Shown here: in pieces, positions 46,476 to 54,481 of the stretch
Layout: each line of letters opens with the position of its first letter
Numbering within the stretch: position 1 is the first letter of the stretch
Origin: Bacillota bacterium
GTDB taxonomy: Bacteria > Bacillota > Clostridia > Lachnospirales > Lachnospiraceae
DNA length: 64,000 nt
Direction of reading: 5' to 3'
NCBI GenBank assembly: GCA_023407575.1
Contig: JAEYLX010000075.1
Coordinates: 434,001-498,000, forward strand
Position numbers and translations under genes: made by a program
Notes under the pieces: generated by a model
Databases searched by the model: none
The model's input: the letters and a program-made list of their open reading frames with translations, nothing else
What the model was told of the DNA's origin: nothing

Positions 46476-46889
46476 ATGATACACACCACAGATTATGTTA
46501 ATACATTTATAGAAATCGCAGAAGATTGTAAAGCTGAAAAAGGAGTGGAACCTCCTTTAAAAGAGGATAAGAAATCAATTGCAAGGCTACAGTACGAACT
46601 TTTATTAACAAATCCATATAAGTTTACATCTGATGAACTTATTTTTAACATATATGCTATAAGGAATTTAATTACAGAAGAACAAAAAGAAGCAGAAAAA
46701 GAAAGACTATTTTCAAAGGGTCAAGCATGTATGCGCTCCTCTAGCCTTCCTAAAAAATATGGGTGGGGAATCCATTTTGATGAAAACGCCAAAATGGCTA
46801 TCTATTCTATAACTTCAAAAGAATATATAGAATTTAAAATTTCTCCAGGCATCATTCATAAAAAAGCTATGAGAAGCGCTAAGGGCTAA
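46476..46889 (+). CDS. DUF6157-family protein
   Basis: 137 residues from the ATG at 46476 with CGGAGGT at 6 nt (the frame stays open upstream without a site). Soluble, with the DUF6157 features as I know them: THTTDY-like start (HTTDYVNTFIEIAEDC), LQYELLLTNPYKFTSDEL near 50-67, and CMRSSSLPKKYGWGIHF near 90-106. Function unknown. Its stop abuts the stop of the convergent DUF4287 gene. Confidence 0.82.
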   Translation: MIHTTDYVNTFIEIAEDCKAEKGVEPPLKEDKKSIARLQYELLLTNPYKFTSDELIFNIYAIRNLITEEQKEAEKERLFSKGQACMRSSSLPKKYGWGIHFDENAKMAIYSITSKEYIEFKISPGIIHKKAMRSAKG

Positions 46890-47117
46890 TTATATTTTTG
46901 AATGCTTTGTAATAATCCACTCATGTTCAAGGAAATACTTCCACATAGACATGGCATGTCCTTTCCCCAAACCATACTCAACACTCAGCCAGTTTACGAA
47001 TTCTGTGGCTTTCATATCTTCAGAAATGATATTCCGTGCTAACGCTTTCTCTCTGATTTGATCCGGTGTTTGCCCTGTAATCTTCGTTATATTATCGATA
47101 TATGCCTGAAATGACAT
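46890..47117 (-). CDS. DUF4287-family protein
   Basis: 75 residues, helical. SFQAYIDNITKITGQTPDQI, then FVNWLSVEYGLGKGHAMSMWKYF, are the DUF4287 pattern of conserved GhxHA-like helix. These small proteins are found alone or fused to other small stress domains; function unknown. It is in a run of small single-domain genes (DUF6157, YCII, GNAT). Confidence 0.9.
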   Translation of the reverse strand: MSFQAYIDNITKITGQTPDQIREKALARNIISEDMKATEFVNWLSVEYGLGKGHAMSMWKYFLEHEWIITKHSKI

Positions 47118-47199
47118 ACTATCACCACCTTTCAGGTTAACCTTCCATTCAATTTTACCTTATCGGTCTTTATCGTTACTTTATCTATACACCCTTTTA

Positions 47200-47472
47200 T
47201 TATAGCAGATAATTATTGTCTTCATTCGCTTCCTCTAAAAACCTTAGCTCAAAGGTTTTACATCCTGATGAAATAAATGGATCTGCCTTTGCTATATCCA
47301 TAGCTTCCTCTTTATTACCTGCCTGAAACACCACCATACCTCCAGGATAATCCTCGAATGGGCCGCATAGCACAAGCTTACCCTGTCTTTTCAGTTCTTT
47401 TAAATGCTCCACATGGTTTTTTATCAGCTCCTCATTTAGAGGCTTTTGGTTATTCATTAAATATACATACAT
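47200..47472 (-). CDS. YCII-related domain protein
   Basis: 90 residues from the ATG at 47472, with GGAGGTAT upstream. Ferredoxin-like YciI fold: LIKNHVEHLKELKRQGKLVLCGPF near 16-39, then AKADPFISSGCKTFELR near 63-79. The conserved His and Asp of the family are present. Role unknown; relatives act in dechlorination or as small enzymes. The longer frame overlapping the GNAT gene is not needed. Confidence 0.9.
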   Translation of the reverse strand: MYVYLMNNQKPLNEELIKNHVEHLKELKRQGKLVLCGPFEDYPGGMVVFQAGNKEEAMDIAKADPFISSGCKTFELRFLEEANEDNNYLL

Positions 47473-47533
47473 TCTGCATACCTCCATACCTATTTGTTTT
47501 ATCAGGAAAATATCTAATATTAACGAAATACTT

Positions 47534-48103
47534 CTACAATTCACGTTTTAGGATCTCTAATGTTTCATTAACCCCTACTTTCCAAATCATATGATGAGAC
47601 CCTACGGCCCAATAATCCTTTCTACAATAATTAGGACTACCAAATTTTTTACTCCATACAGCCTGTGCTATTTTGTATCCGCTATCAAAGCAAACCTCTT
47701 GTATAAGATTACTAGATAATTTAAGAAACAAGTTATAAATTAATATCGAAGAAACCCCTTGTTTCTGATATTTCGGATGAACAAAAACTGTTCCTATTTC
47801 CAGTATATCTTTCATTTCATTGTTTGTACACTTATTCAAGACTTCATTTGATGCTCCATATTCTATTGAGCCAATCAGATTACCCTCATATACAGCCAAC
47901 AGAAAAAACCTATCCTTTCCGTTGGAGGTAAAATCTTGAAGGATATATTTCTTTTTAACCTGAATTTCCTCTTCCAGCAATTCAGTTAAATTACTTATCC
48001 CATTAGCCTCAAAAGTATCCTTCAACATCATTTCAAAAAATGCATTAATTCCTGCTAACTCATCTATTACAGGTCTTCTAATTACTATTTTATCCCTATC
48101 CAT
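47534..48103 (-). CDS. GNAT-family acetyltransferase
   Basis: 189 residues. The acetyl-CoA site is VFVHPKYQKQGVSSILIY (about 106-123), near the Q/RxxGxG/A signature (here QKQGVS), and the fold spans about 5-170. The acceptor is unknown. Start has GAGGTAAT. It precedes the YCII gene by 61 bp and may share its transcript. Confidence 0.88.
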   Translation of the reverse strand: MDRDKIVIRRPVIDELAGINAFFEMMLKDTFEANGISNLTELLEEEIQVKKKYILQDFTSNGKDRFFLLAVYEGNLIGSIEYGASNEVLNKCTNNEMKDILEIGTVFVHPKYQKQGVSSILIYNLFLKLSSNLIQEVCFDSGYKIAQAVWSKKFGSPNYCRKDYWAVGSHHMIWKVGVNETLEILKREL

Positions 48104-48367
48104 ATTTCGATGATTACCTCAATTCCTTTTGTCTATATTCTTTTATGAGTTTACCAGCCCTGCACTTTCACCTGGTATTTTCAATATATTTTCTTCATAC
48201 TTCTACTCTATTTTCCACATTACCTCATCCTAATATATTAATTATAAGTAAATATTACCATATGCTAATTTAATTTGTCTAACCCTTTTATTTGTTTTTA
48301 ACCCTGACAGGTATCTGTCTGAGTTAATATAGTAAAATAAGGGTACAAAACTTAAAGGAGGAATATT

Positions 48368-49009
48368 ATGAAGATTTCAAAAATTAAGGCAAGGGGACAT
48401 TTATTTACTTTTGAAGATTTCGGATGGGATTTAAATATTTACTTAATTACCGGAAAAAAATACAACTATATTATTGATACGGGGCTAGGCTCAAACTACA
48501 TTAATCCTGTTTGGGAATATATAAAAAATGATAGTAAAAGAACGATTGTAGTAAATACCCATTATCATTGGGATCATATCTGGGGAAATACCTCCTTAAA
48601 GGATTGCCTTCTTATTTCTCATAAATTATGTAAGGATTTGATGCACACAAATTGGGACGAGATGCTACAAAAGAATCAGCAGTATTGCTGTGGTAATATT
48701 AAAATGACGCTCCCAACCCTTGTTTTCGATGAAGAGCTTTATTTCGTGGAGGATAAAATCAAATTATTTCATACCCCAGGGCACACTCCTGATTCCATCA
48801 GTATTTTAGACGAAGAAGATAACGTTCTTATTCTAGGAGATAATGTTGGGGACAGTATGGACAATCTCCTGCCAAGTATTTATTGTGAGAAATCGGTATA
48901 TAAAGCAACTCTAAAAAAATATGAGGAACTAAGTTTTGACACCCTTGTGTCCGGGCATAATAAGGTTTTAAATAAACAAGTAATCTATAAATTATTATAT
49001 ATGATATAA
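48368..49009 (+). CDS. MBL-fold metallo-hydrolase
   Basis: 213 residues. The metal-binding HxHxDH is in NTHYHWDHIWGN (about 60-71), with the third His in FHTPGHTPDS (about 137-146), Asp in LGDNVGD and His in SGHNK. It belongs to the glyoxalase II-like MBL hydrolases; substrate unknown. Start has AAAGGAGGA at 7 nt. Its last three codons and stop are the first bases of an 87-bp repeat, so the present C-terminus may have been set by the repeat's arrival. Confidence 0.9.
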   Translation: MKISKIKARGHLFTFEDFGWDLNIYLITGKKYNYIIDTGLGSNYINPVWEYIKNDSKRTIVVNTHYHWDHIWGNTSLKDCLLISHKLCKDLMHTNWDEMLQKNQQYCCGNIKMTLPTLVFDEELYFVEDKIKLFHTPGHTPDSISILDEEDNVLILGDNVGDSMDNLLPSIYCEKSVYKATLKKYEELSFDTLVSGHNKVLNKQVIYKLLYMI

Positions 49010-49233
49010 TGAAAACGGAATGAGGTATTGCAAGCTTGCTTGCGAATGCTGATTGGAGCAACAAGATCATGAACATGCTTTTTGTTCATGATATAATGAA
49101 AGCGGAATGAGGTATTGCAAGCTTGCTTACAAATGCCGATTGGAGCAACAAGATCATGCGGAATGTAGCATTGTAAGCTTGCTTGTAAAAGCAGATTGGC
49201 AACCGGATTATGAATATGATATATGTTCCTATC
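49001..49233. repeat. Dispersed 87-bp repeat, two copies plus a degenerate third
   Basis: Copies begin at 49001 and 49088 (ATGATATAATGAAARCGGAATGAGG), each with a palindromic GCAAGCTTGC centre and a GATCATGAAC end whose partner GTTCATG follows. A third, degenerate copy continues to about 49233. The same family occurs at 62565-62743 in the other direction. Confidence 0.85.
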
Positions 49234-49278
49234 TAATGAAAGTATAGTAAGGATTATCGAACAAAGAAGGATAAATAT

Positions 49279-50214
49279 TTGAAAAAAACAGAACGATTGA
49301 ATGCTATAATCTATCTACTTAAGGAAAAAGGTAAACTTACAGCTGGTGAAATTGCAAAGCATCTAGAGGTAAGCGAACGTACCATATATCGAGACATTGA
49401 CGCACTTAGTCAAATGAAGGTACCGATAATCGCATATGAAGGAAATCAAGGTGGCTATGCCATTGAATCTAATTATTTTATACCTTCCATAAATCTTACA
49501 GAAACTGAAATAACTAATTTCCTCCTGCTTTTAACACTTGGCAAAGAACTAAAAGTCCCTGAACTTCACAAAGATTATGAATTATTACGATTAAAACTTT
49601 TTAATGCACTTACGCAAAACAAAAGACCAAATTTTGATCGCTTTCTTAATAATTTTAAAGTTTACATTAACAGGATTAATCCTGGTGTCTATGAAGATCA
49701 TATACTCGAAACAATTATAAAAAGCTTTGAAGAGGAAAAAAGGGTTAAGTTTACTTACTATACTCCTTTAAAAGATATCTTAACCGAGAGAGAAGTTTCT
49801 CCCTATCGATTTACTTTTGATGAAGGTGGATGGTATTTAAATGGTTATTGTCATCTGCGAGAGAAATTAAGAACCTTTCGATTAGATCGAATTACAGATA
49901 TTTCACTTCTTGATAGTACTTGCAATATTCCAAACTTGGTTGCAGCTGATAACACCTTTGGCAGATTGAAGCAATTATACCAATTGCACATTGATAGGAG
50001 TTTTTATGAAATAATAAAGCACAATTATTATATGGAAGACCATAAGATTATTGAGCACGGTAATTACTTAATTGTTGAAATTTATACCGAATACGAGGAT
50101 GCAATTCTTGAACTTGCACTGAAAAATCCAACCTTTGTCAAAGTTTTAGGTCCCCAGAGCACATGTAATCAGTTAAAAGAACGAATACTGGAATTAAGGA
50201 AAAATTATAATTGA
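49279..50214 (+). CDS. YafY-type HTH/WYL transcriptional regulator
   Basis: 311 residues starting at TTG 49279 with AAGAAGG at 8 nt. N-terminal HTH (KGKLTAGEIAKHLEVSERTIYRDIDAL, about 14-41) and a WYL domain (about 135-310), with YTPL.. and PYRFTFDEGGWYLNGYC near 170-195. WYL domains bind small ligands or nucleic acids. No obvious target operon beside it; it may control its own gene or the MBL gene to the left. Confidence 0.92.
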   Translation: MKKTERLNAIIYLLKEKGKLTAGEIAKHLEVSERTIYRDIDALSQMKVPIIAYEGNQGGYAIESNYFIPSINLTETEITNFLLLLTLGKELKVPELHKDYELLRLKLFNALTQNKRPNFDRFLNNFKVYINRINPGVYEDHILETIIKSFEEEKRVKFTYYTPLKDILTEREVSPYRFTFDEGGWYLNGYCHLREKLRTFRLDRITDISLLDSTCNIPNLVAADNTFGRLKQLYQLHIDRSFYEIIKHNYYMEDHKIIEHGNYLIVEIYTEYEDAILELALKNPTFVKVLGPQSTCNQLKERILELRKNYN

Positions 50215-50289
50215 AAACATGCCCTAGCTGTCTTAAATAGAAAAACTACTTAAGAGCTAAGGCTTAGTAAGCCTAATTTAATATAATTG

Positions 50290-50814
50290 TTATAAATTCG
50301 CCTCCTTCAAGGTTTTCGTTATTGTAGCAGACAATTTTTTTATGTCTTCTTGATTTATTTTATAAGCTGATGTTTCTTTACGAACGGCATCTTGCCCTGA
50401 AGGCAATAGATCTGCAATATGCAGATCTAACAGTACAACAGGGTCTTTCCCTGCTATTTTTCTCAATTCACCTGCTATTTTAGGATTAGCACCATCAGCT
50501 CCTCCGCTTATCGATATGGAAACATAACGTTGCTTCTTAATATCAAGGCTTTTTAAATAAGTCCGAAGCGGTGTTGCCACTTTACCCATCCAAATAGGTC
50601 CAAACATAATAAATAAATCGTATTTTTCAAGTACATCAGGTGTTGGCTGTACCTTAGGTGTTCTGTTAAAAATTAAATCTAATACAATGGAACTAATGTT
50701 TCTAGGCTTAGCTTCTTTTATTGTAATATGCTCTACTGCTAATTCCTTTGCTATACTGTCTGCCAAAGCTTCATTGTTACCAGATAATGAATAAGAAATA
50801 ACCACCATTTTCAT
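50290..50814 (-). CDS. Flavodoxin-family protein
   Basis: 174 residues. The FMN loop VISYSLSGNNEALADSIA (about 5-22) and the GPIWMGKVATPLRTYL segment (about 74-89) match flavodoxins that act as reductases. It is 50 bp downstream of a TetR gene in the same direction, so TetR is its likely controller. Confidence 0.9.
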   Translation of the reverse strand: MKMVVISYSLSGNNEALADSIAKELAVEHITIKEAKPRNISSIVLDLIFNRTPKVQPTPDVLEKYDLFIMFGPIWMGKVATPLRTYLKSLDIKKQRYVSISISGGADGANPKIAGELRKIAGKDPVVLLDLHIADLLPSGQDAVRKETSAYKINQEDIKKLSATITKTLKEANL

Positions 50815-50864
50815 AATGAACTCCCCCTACTGAATATTTTACTATAATTATTACTTCCGTTAAC

Positions 50865-51461
50865 CTAGCGTATCTTATTGTTTTCTTTTGAATCCATTAA
50901 ACCATGCATTGTAAATTCTGCCAAATATTCTAGAACCTTTGGAAAATATTTAAGTCCAATCTCTTCTTTATGTGTGTCAACAATAACTAATGCCGAAAAT
51001 ATCGCCATTATCATATCCGCTTCTATGTCATTTCTTACTTTACCTTCTGTTTGCCACTTCTTAACAATTGTATTAAAACTGTTATATAGAAAATCCACAC
51101 CATCAAGTCCGTTTTCTTCACGAAAGCTCTGTTCTATTCTAGTAAAAACATCTCGATTGTACCATTCCTTTAGGATTGGATGCTCTGTCATACCCTTATA
51201 ATTTAAAAAAGTAATTTCCTTCATGACATTCAGCGGACTATCTTCCAAATCAACCGACTCCATGATTTCCCTTTTAAGCTTCATATTTTCATCTAAATAA
51301 ATCTCCATAAATAACTTATCTTTGGATGGATAATAGTTATAAAAAGTACCGGTAGCCATATTTGCCTTTTTTGTTATCTCAGCAATATTAGTATCTTTAA
51401 AGCCTTTCGTACTGAATAATTCTCTGCCACATTTTAAAATTTCTGCTTTTTTATCAATCAA
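50865..51461 (-). CDS. TetR/AcrR-family transcriptional regulator
   Basis: 198 residues from the TTG at 51461, which has GGGGAGGGAA at 4 nt; the in-frame ATG at 51509 lies upstream of that site. N-terminal HTH (KAEILKCGRELFSTKGFKDTNIAEI, then GTFYNYYPSKDKLF) and a ligand-binding C-terminal part. It heads a unit with the flavodoxin gene. A perfect 13-bp inverted repeat 100 nt upstream is the probable autoregulatory operator. Confidence 0.93.
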   Translation of the reverse strand: MIDKKAEILKCGRELFSTKGFKDTNIAEITKKANMATGTFYNYYPSKDKLFMEIYLDENMKLKREIMESVDLEDSPLNVMKEITFLNYKGMTEHPILKEWYNRDVFTRIEQSFREENGLDGVDFLYNSFNTIVKKWQTEGKVRNDIEADMIMAIFSALVIVDTHKEEIGLKYFPKVLEYLAEFTMHGLMDSKENNKIR

Positions 51462-51561
51462 AGTATTTCCCTCCCCATACTGCAAACTTTTTATTATTAA
51501 AATAATCAACTTTCAATTGTACGTAAATGTGATAAAGCTTTCACAAAGTAATACAACCCAA

Positions 51562-51595
51562 AATATGAATGAATCATTTAATATTCATTCATATT
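51562..51595. promoter_or_regulatory. Inverted repeat, likely TetR operator
   Basis: AATATGAATGAAT (51562-51574) and its exact complement (51583-51595) with 8 bp between them. The TGAATGAAT half-sites suit TetR/AcrR regulators, and the site is 101 bp upstream of the TetR gene. Confidence 0.7.
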
Positions 51596-51740
51596 TTAAC
51601 ACTAATATTATTACCTGTCAATTCCTATCATCCTTATAATTGTATATGTTACATTTAAATTGCTTGTTCTATCTTGTTATTCGTATTTATTCATGTTAAA
51701 ATCGAAAGCAATTGAGTAAATATTAGAAAAGAGGACCTCC

Positions 51741-52103
51741 ATGTTATTTATTGAATATCCTAAATGTACCACCTGTCAAAAAGCAAAGCTATGGCTTAAG
51801 AAAAGTGGATTTAACTTTACCGCCCGCCATATTAAAGAGGACAAGCCAACGTATGAAGAACTTAAAGAATGGCATGTTAGAAGTGAATTACCTTTGCATA
51901 AGTTCTTTAATACCAGCGGAATATTATATAAATCCATGAATTTGAAAGATAAGTTGCCTAATATGTCCGAAGAGGAACAGCTGCATCTACTGGCAACCGA
52001 TGGAATGTTAGTTAAACGCCCTATTATTGTAACAGACTCCATAATTTTAGTTGGCTTCAAACCAAACAATTGGGAAAAATTAAAACAGGTTTCATCTAAT
52101 TAA
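51741..52103 (+). CDS. ArsC/Spx-family protein
   Basis: 120 residues. The N-terminal active site is CTTC (9-12) in YPKCTTCQKAKLWL, and PIIVTDSIILVGFKPNNWEK at the C-terminus is the family landmark. Spx-type regulators and arsenate reductase-like (YffB) proteins share this form; the C-x2-C and lack of a clear alpha-CTD contact keep the choice open. Start has AAGAGGACC. It is convergent with the cyclase gene, 7 bp apart. Confidence 0.9.
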   Translation: MLFIEYPKCTTCQKAKLWLKKSGFNFTARHIKEDKPTYEELKEWHVRSELPLHKFFNTSGILYKSMNLKDKLPNMSEEEQLHLLATDGMLVKRPIIVTDSIILVGFKPNNWEKLKQVSSN

Positions 52104-52110
52104 TCATAAT

Positions 52111-53271
52111 CTATTTAAATACATGTATTGCATTTCGAGCCTCTTTTGCTTCATATAAGGCTCGATCTGCATGTATAAATAATTTTACTGTGTCGTATTC
52201 CTCTGTTATTTCTGCTAAACCAAAACTTACTGTCAGTTTAAGTTCCTCACACTCCTTTAATACCATACTATTAACTTTAGATTGAATTCTACTGCATAAT
52301 GCTTCTGCATTCTTCATATCCGAATTGTGGAATAATAAGCAAAATTCATCTCCGCCATAGCGAAAGGATGTTACCAGCTTATCATATTCTCTTAATATTC
52401 TCCCAAATTCGATTAAACAGAGATCACCTATATGATGTCCCCAAGTATCATTAACTGATTTAAATTTATCAATATCAGCAATTGCAAGAATAACTGGATT
52501 TTGAAAAGTTGAATATTCCATGTATTTTAACTCGTCATGAAATGCTTTTCGATTATAAATTCCAGTCATTTCATCCATATAAACACTTTGTTGCAATTGA
52601 TGGCGTTCGATATCCTTTTGTACGCTTGCGCTGGTTTTTTTCTGCTCAAATCGAATTGCAACCATACAAGTAATTGAAAAAGCAATTAAAACAAAAATAG
52701 AAATTAAAAATTCACCCAACCGGTGCGTACTTTGATATACGCTTACCTTATCAACATCCCAGGATAAAAACAATTCAGATACAATCAGGGCTATTAAACT
52801 GGTAATAGCCGTCCAACTTGTTACGCTATAACTAGCATAAATTGTTGTTAACATAATTGCTATTGCAAAAATATAATAAGTTGCAGCAAATGCACTATGC
52901 ACTGTGAAAAGAGTAAAACTTATTACAACAAAAATCAATGAGACGGAGTAAATTTTAAAAGTTTGCGTTAATTTTTTTGCTTTCATTATGTAAGTATCCG
53001 TAGCAAGGCATATCAAATTAATGCCGCTAGGTACAATTAAGAATTTTAAAAAGAATCGCTCGACTGTCGTTGATAGCATCTCTGAGTTAATCATAATAAA
53101 TCCCAGAAAAATCTCAACAAAGAATGAAAATATAACCAGTCCCACTGTTGTATTATAATGTAGTCGAAGCCACTTCCCATCAATTTTCGTATATTCATAA
53201 CGAATTGCATTGATATGCATTTCGTTTAGGTTTTGATCCTGTATATTAACTTTAAAATGTCCTGTCTCCAC
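52111..53271 (-). CDS. Membrane diguanylate cyclase
   Basis: 386 residues from the GTG at 53271 with GGAGG at 7 nt; the TTG at 53313 has no site. Six membrane segments (about 39-205) precede a GGDEF domain (about 220-385) with the active site FRYGGDEFCLLF near 303. The inhibitory RxxD is not at the normal position five residues before GGDEF (DKLV is there), so feedback inhibition is probably absent, unlike the GAF-GGDEF protein at 22328. Confidence 0.93.
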   Translation of the reverse strand: METGHFKVNIQDQNLNEMHINAIRYEYTKIDGKWLRLHYNTTVGLVIFSFFVEIFLGFIMINSEMLSTTVERFFLKFLIVPSGINLICLATDTYIMKAKKLTQTFKIYSVSLIFVVISFTLFTVHSAFAATYYIFAIAIMLTTIYASYSVTSWTAITSLIALIVSELFLSWDVDKVSVYQSTHRLGEFLISIFVLIAFSITCMVAIRFEQKKTSASVQKDIERHQLQQSVYMDEMTGIYNRKAFHDELKYMEYSTFQNPVILAIADIDKFKSVNDTWGHHIGDLCLIEFGRILREYDKLVTSFRYGGDEFCLLFHNSDMKNAEALCSRIQSKVNSMVLKECEELKLTVSFGLAEITEEYDTVKLFIHADRALYEAKEARNAIHVFK

Positions 53272-53558
53272 TCTAGTGCCTCCAAAATGCTTTTTTCTTT
53301 TGTCGTTTAACAATTAAAGGTAAATGCCACTATTTAAATTCCACTTATTTACATTTTTTAAGGGTTATTACTTTTAATTGTACTGTTATAAATTAACATA
53401 ATTTAGAACACATATCAATATTTACCACTGAATATGATTATTTTCACACTATTTTATACTATTTTACAGAGTATGACATTCAAAAACAATATCTTTAGCA
53501 CTATTTTTGACAGGCTATCTATAGGATTAAATCCATTTGGGCAGTAAATAAGGTAACT
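53272..53558. other. AT-rich upstream region of the cyclase
   Basis: About 290 bp with the promoter of the cyclase gene and no recognisable gene or repeat. Confidence 0.4.
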
Positions 53559-53590
53559 AAAAAAGACATGAAAGATAGCTCTCATGTCCT
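53559..53590 (-). terminator. Terminator after the sleB-like gene
   Basis: Stem GACATGA with TTCATGTC (11-nt loop), then TTTTTT on the minus strand. Confidence 0.8.
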
Positions 53591-53608
53591 AATGTTATAT
53601 ACTTTTAT

Positions 53609-54121
53609 TTATTTAAATTGATGGTTTCCTAACTGTAATTTGTATCCGCTTACTCTTCTACTGAAAGATAAGAATTTACTAAAGTCAACCTCTTCCTCTT
53701 TAATGGTAATTGTAGTAACACCACTTAAAGCTAACTTTGCTGCTTTGATACATTCTTTCTCATCCTGGGAAGTAAAATTACCCTTATCATATTGCTCCAA
53801 GGCTTTTTCTAAAGATCCACTGGAGGCTGGACTAAATTGGGATTTCTGAAATATTACTTCTTTCACAGTATCAGGATATTTATCTGATCTAACTCTGTTC
53901 ATAACTACAATTCCTACAGCTAGTTTACCTCTATATATTTCTGATTGTGATTCACAATAAATTAATGCTGTTAAAAGTCTAAGATCTTTTTCTGAATATT
54001 CAGCGGTTACTTCCTTATCTTCTTTATCGGTAGTTTCCTCTGCAGCATATGCCTTTACGTTACCTATATTTAATGCAAACATTACAACAAATAAACTAAT
54101 TAATAACTTTTTGAAATTCAT
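53609..54121 (-). CDS. SleB/CwlJ-type cell wall hydrolase
   Basis: 170 residues. A signal peptide (1-27, ending AYAAE) leads to the SleB catalytic domain: LLTALIYCESQSE with the essential Glu (about 49-61), AVGIVVMNRVRS near 69-80 and FQKSQFSPASSGS near 92-104. It hydrolyses spore cortex or vegetative peptidoglycan. No peptidoglycan-binding repeat is present, so it is a short form. Monocistronic, with AAGGAGAA at the start. Confidence 0.93.
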   Translation of the reverse strand: MNFKKLLISLFVVMFALNIGNVKAYAAEETTDKEDKEVTAEYSEKDLRLLTALIYCESQSEIYRGKLAVGIVVMNRVRSDKYPDTVKEVIFQKSQFSPASSGSLEKALEQYDKGNFTSQDEKECIKAAKLALSGVTTITIKEEEVDFSKFLSFSRRVSGYKLQLGNHQFK

Positions 54122-54431
54122 GTTTTTCTCCTTGTTGTGGCTTTAATTATGAATATTTATGTCCATAGTTAAGTCCATAATCAATGAATAAATTAAGTCT
54201 AAATATTTACACAATCAATAAGTGTTTAACATTTATGTAACAATTATAACACATTCTGTTAAAAAATCAAGTCCAAATCCATTATTTATCATTTTTTATT
54301 ACTATTTCTTTTCGACAAAGCTTTTTAATACTTTATCTTTTTCTCCAATGACCCTAAAACCAGTGCTCTTTTGGCTATCATAGATTGACAGGTAAACAAG
54401 ATGAAATGACAAGTCGTTTCACTTGTCATGA
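54122..54431. other. Intergenic region
   Basis: About 310 bp of AT-rich DNA, upstream of sleB-like gene and downstream of the radical SAM gene's terminator. A frame of 82 codons at 54325-54573 crosses that terminator and is not a gene. Confidence 0.4.
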
Positions 54432-54462
54432 ATAAAAAGAAGAGTCTGGCAACAGACTCCTC
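54432..54462 (-). terminator. Terminator after the radical SAM gene
   Basis: Stem GAGTCTG with CAGACTC around a short TTGC loop, then TTCTTTTTATT on the minus strand. Confidence 0.85.
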
Positions 54463-54481
54463 TACTATTAAAATACTTTTA

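Noticed and set aside
48828..49076. 82-codon minus-strand frame
   Set aside because: Shadow of the MBL gene and the dispersed repeat; the peptide resembles the one from 62589, showing that the repeat makes it.
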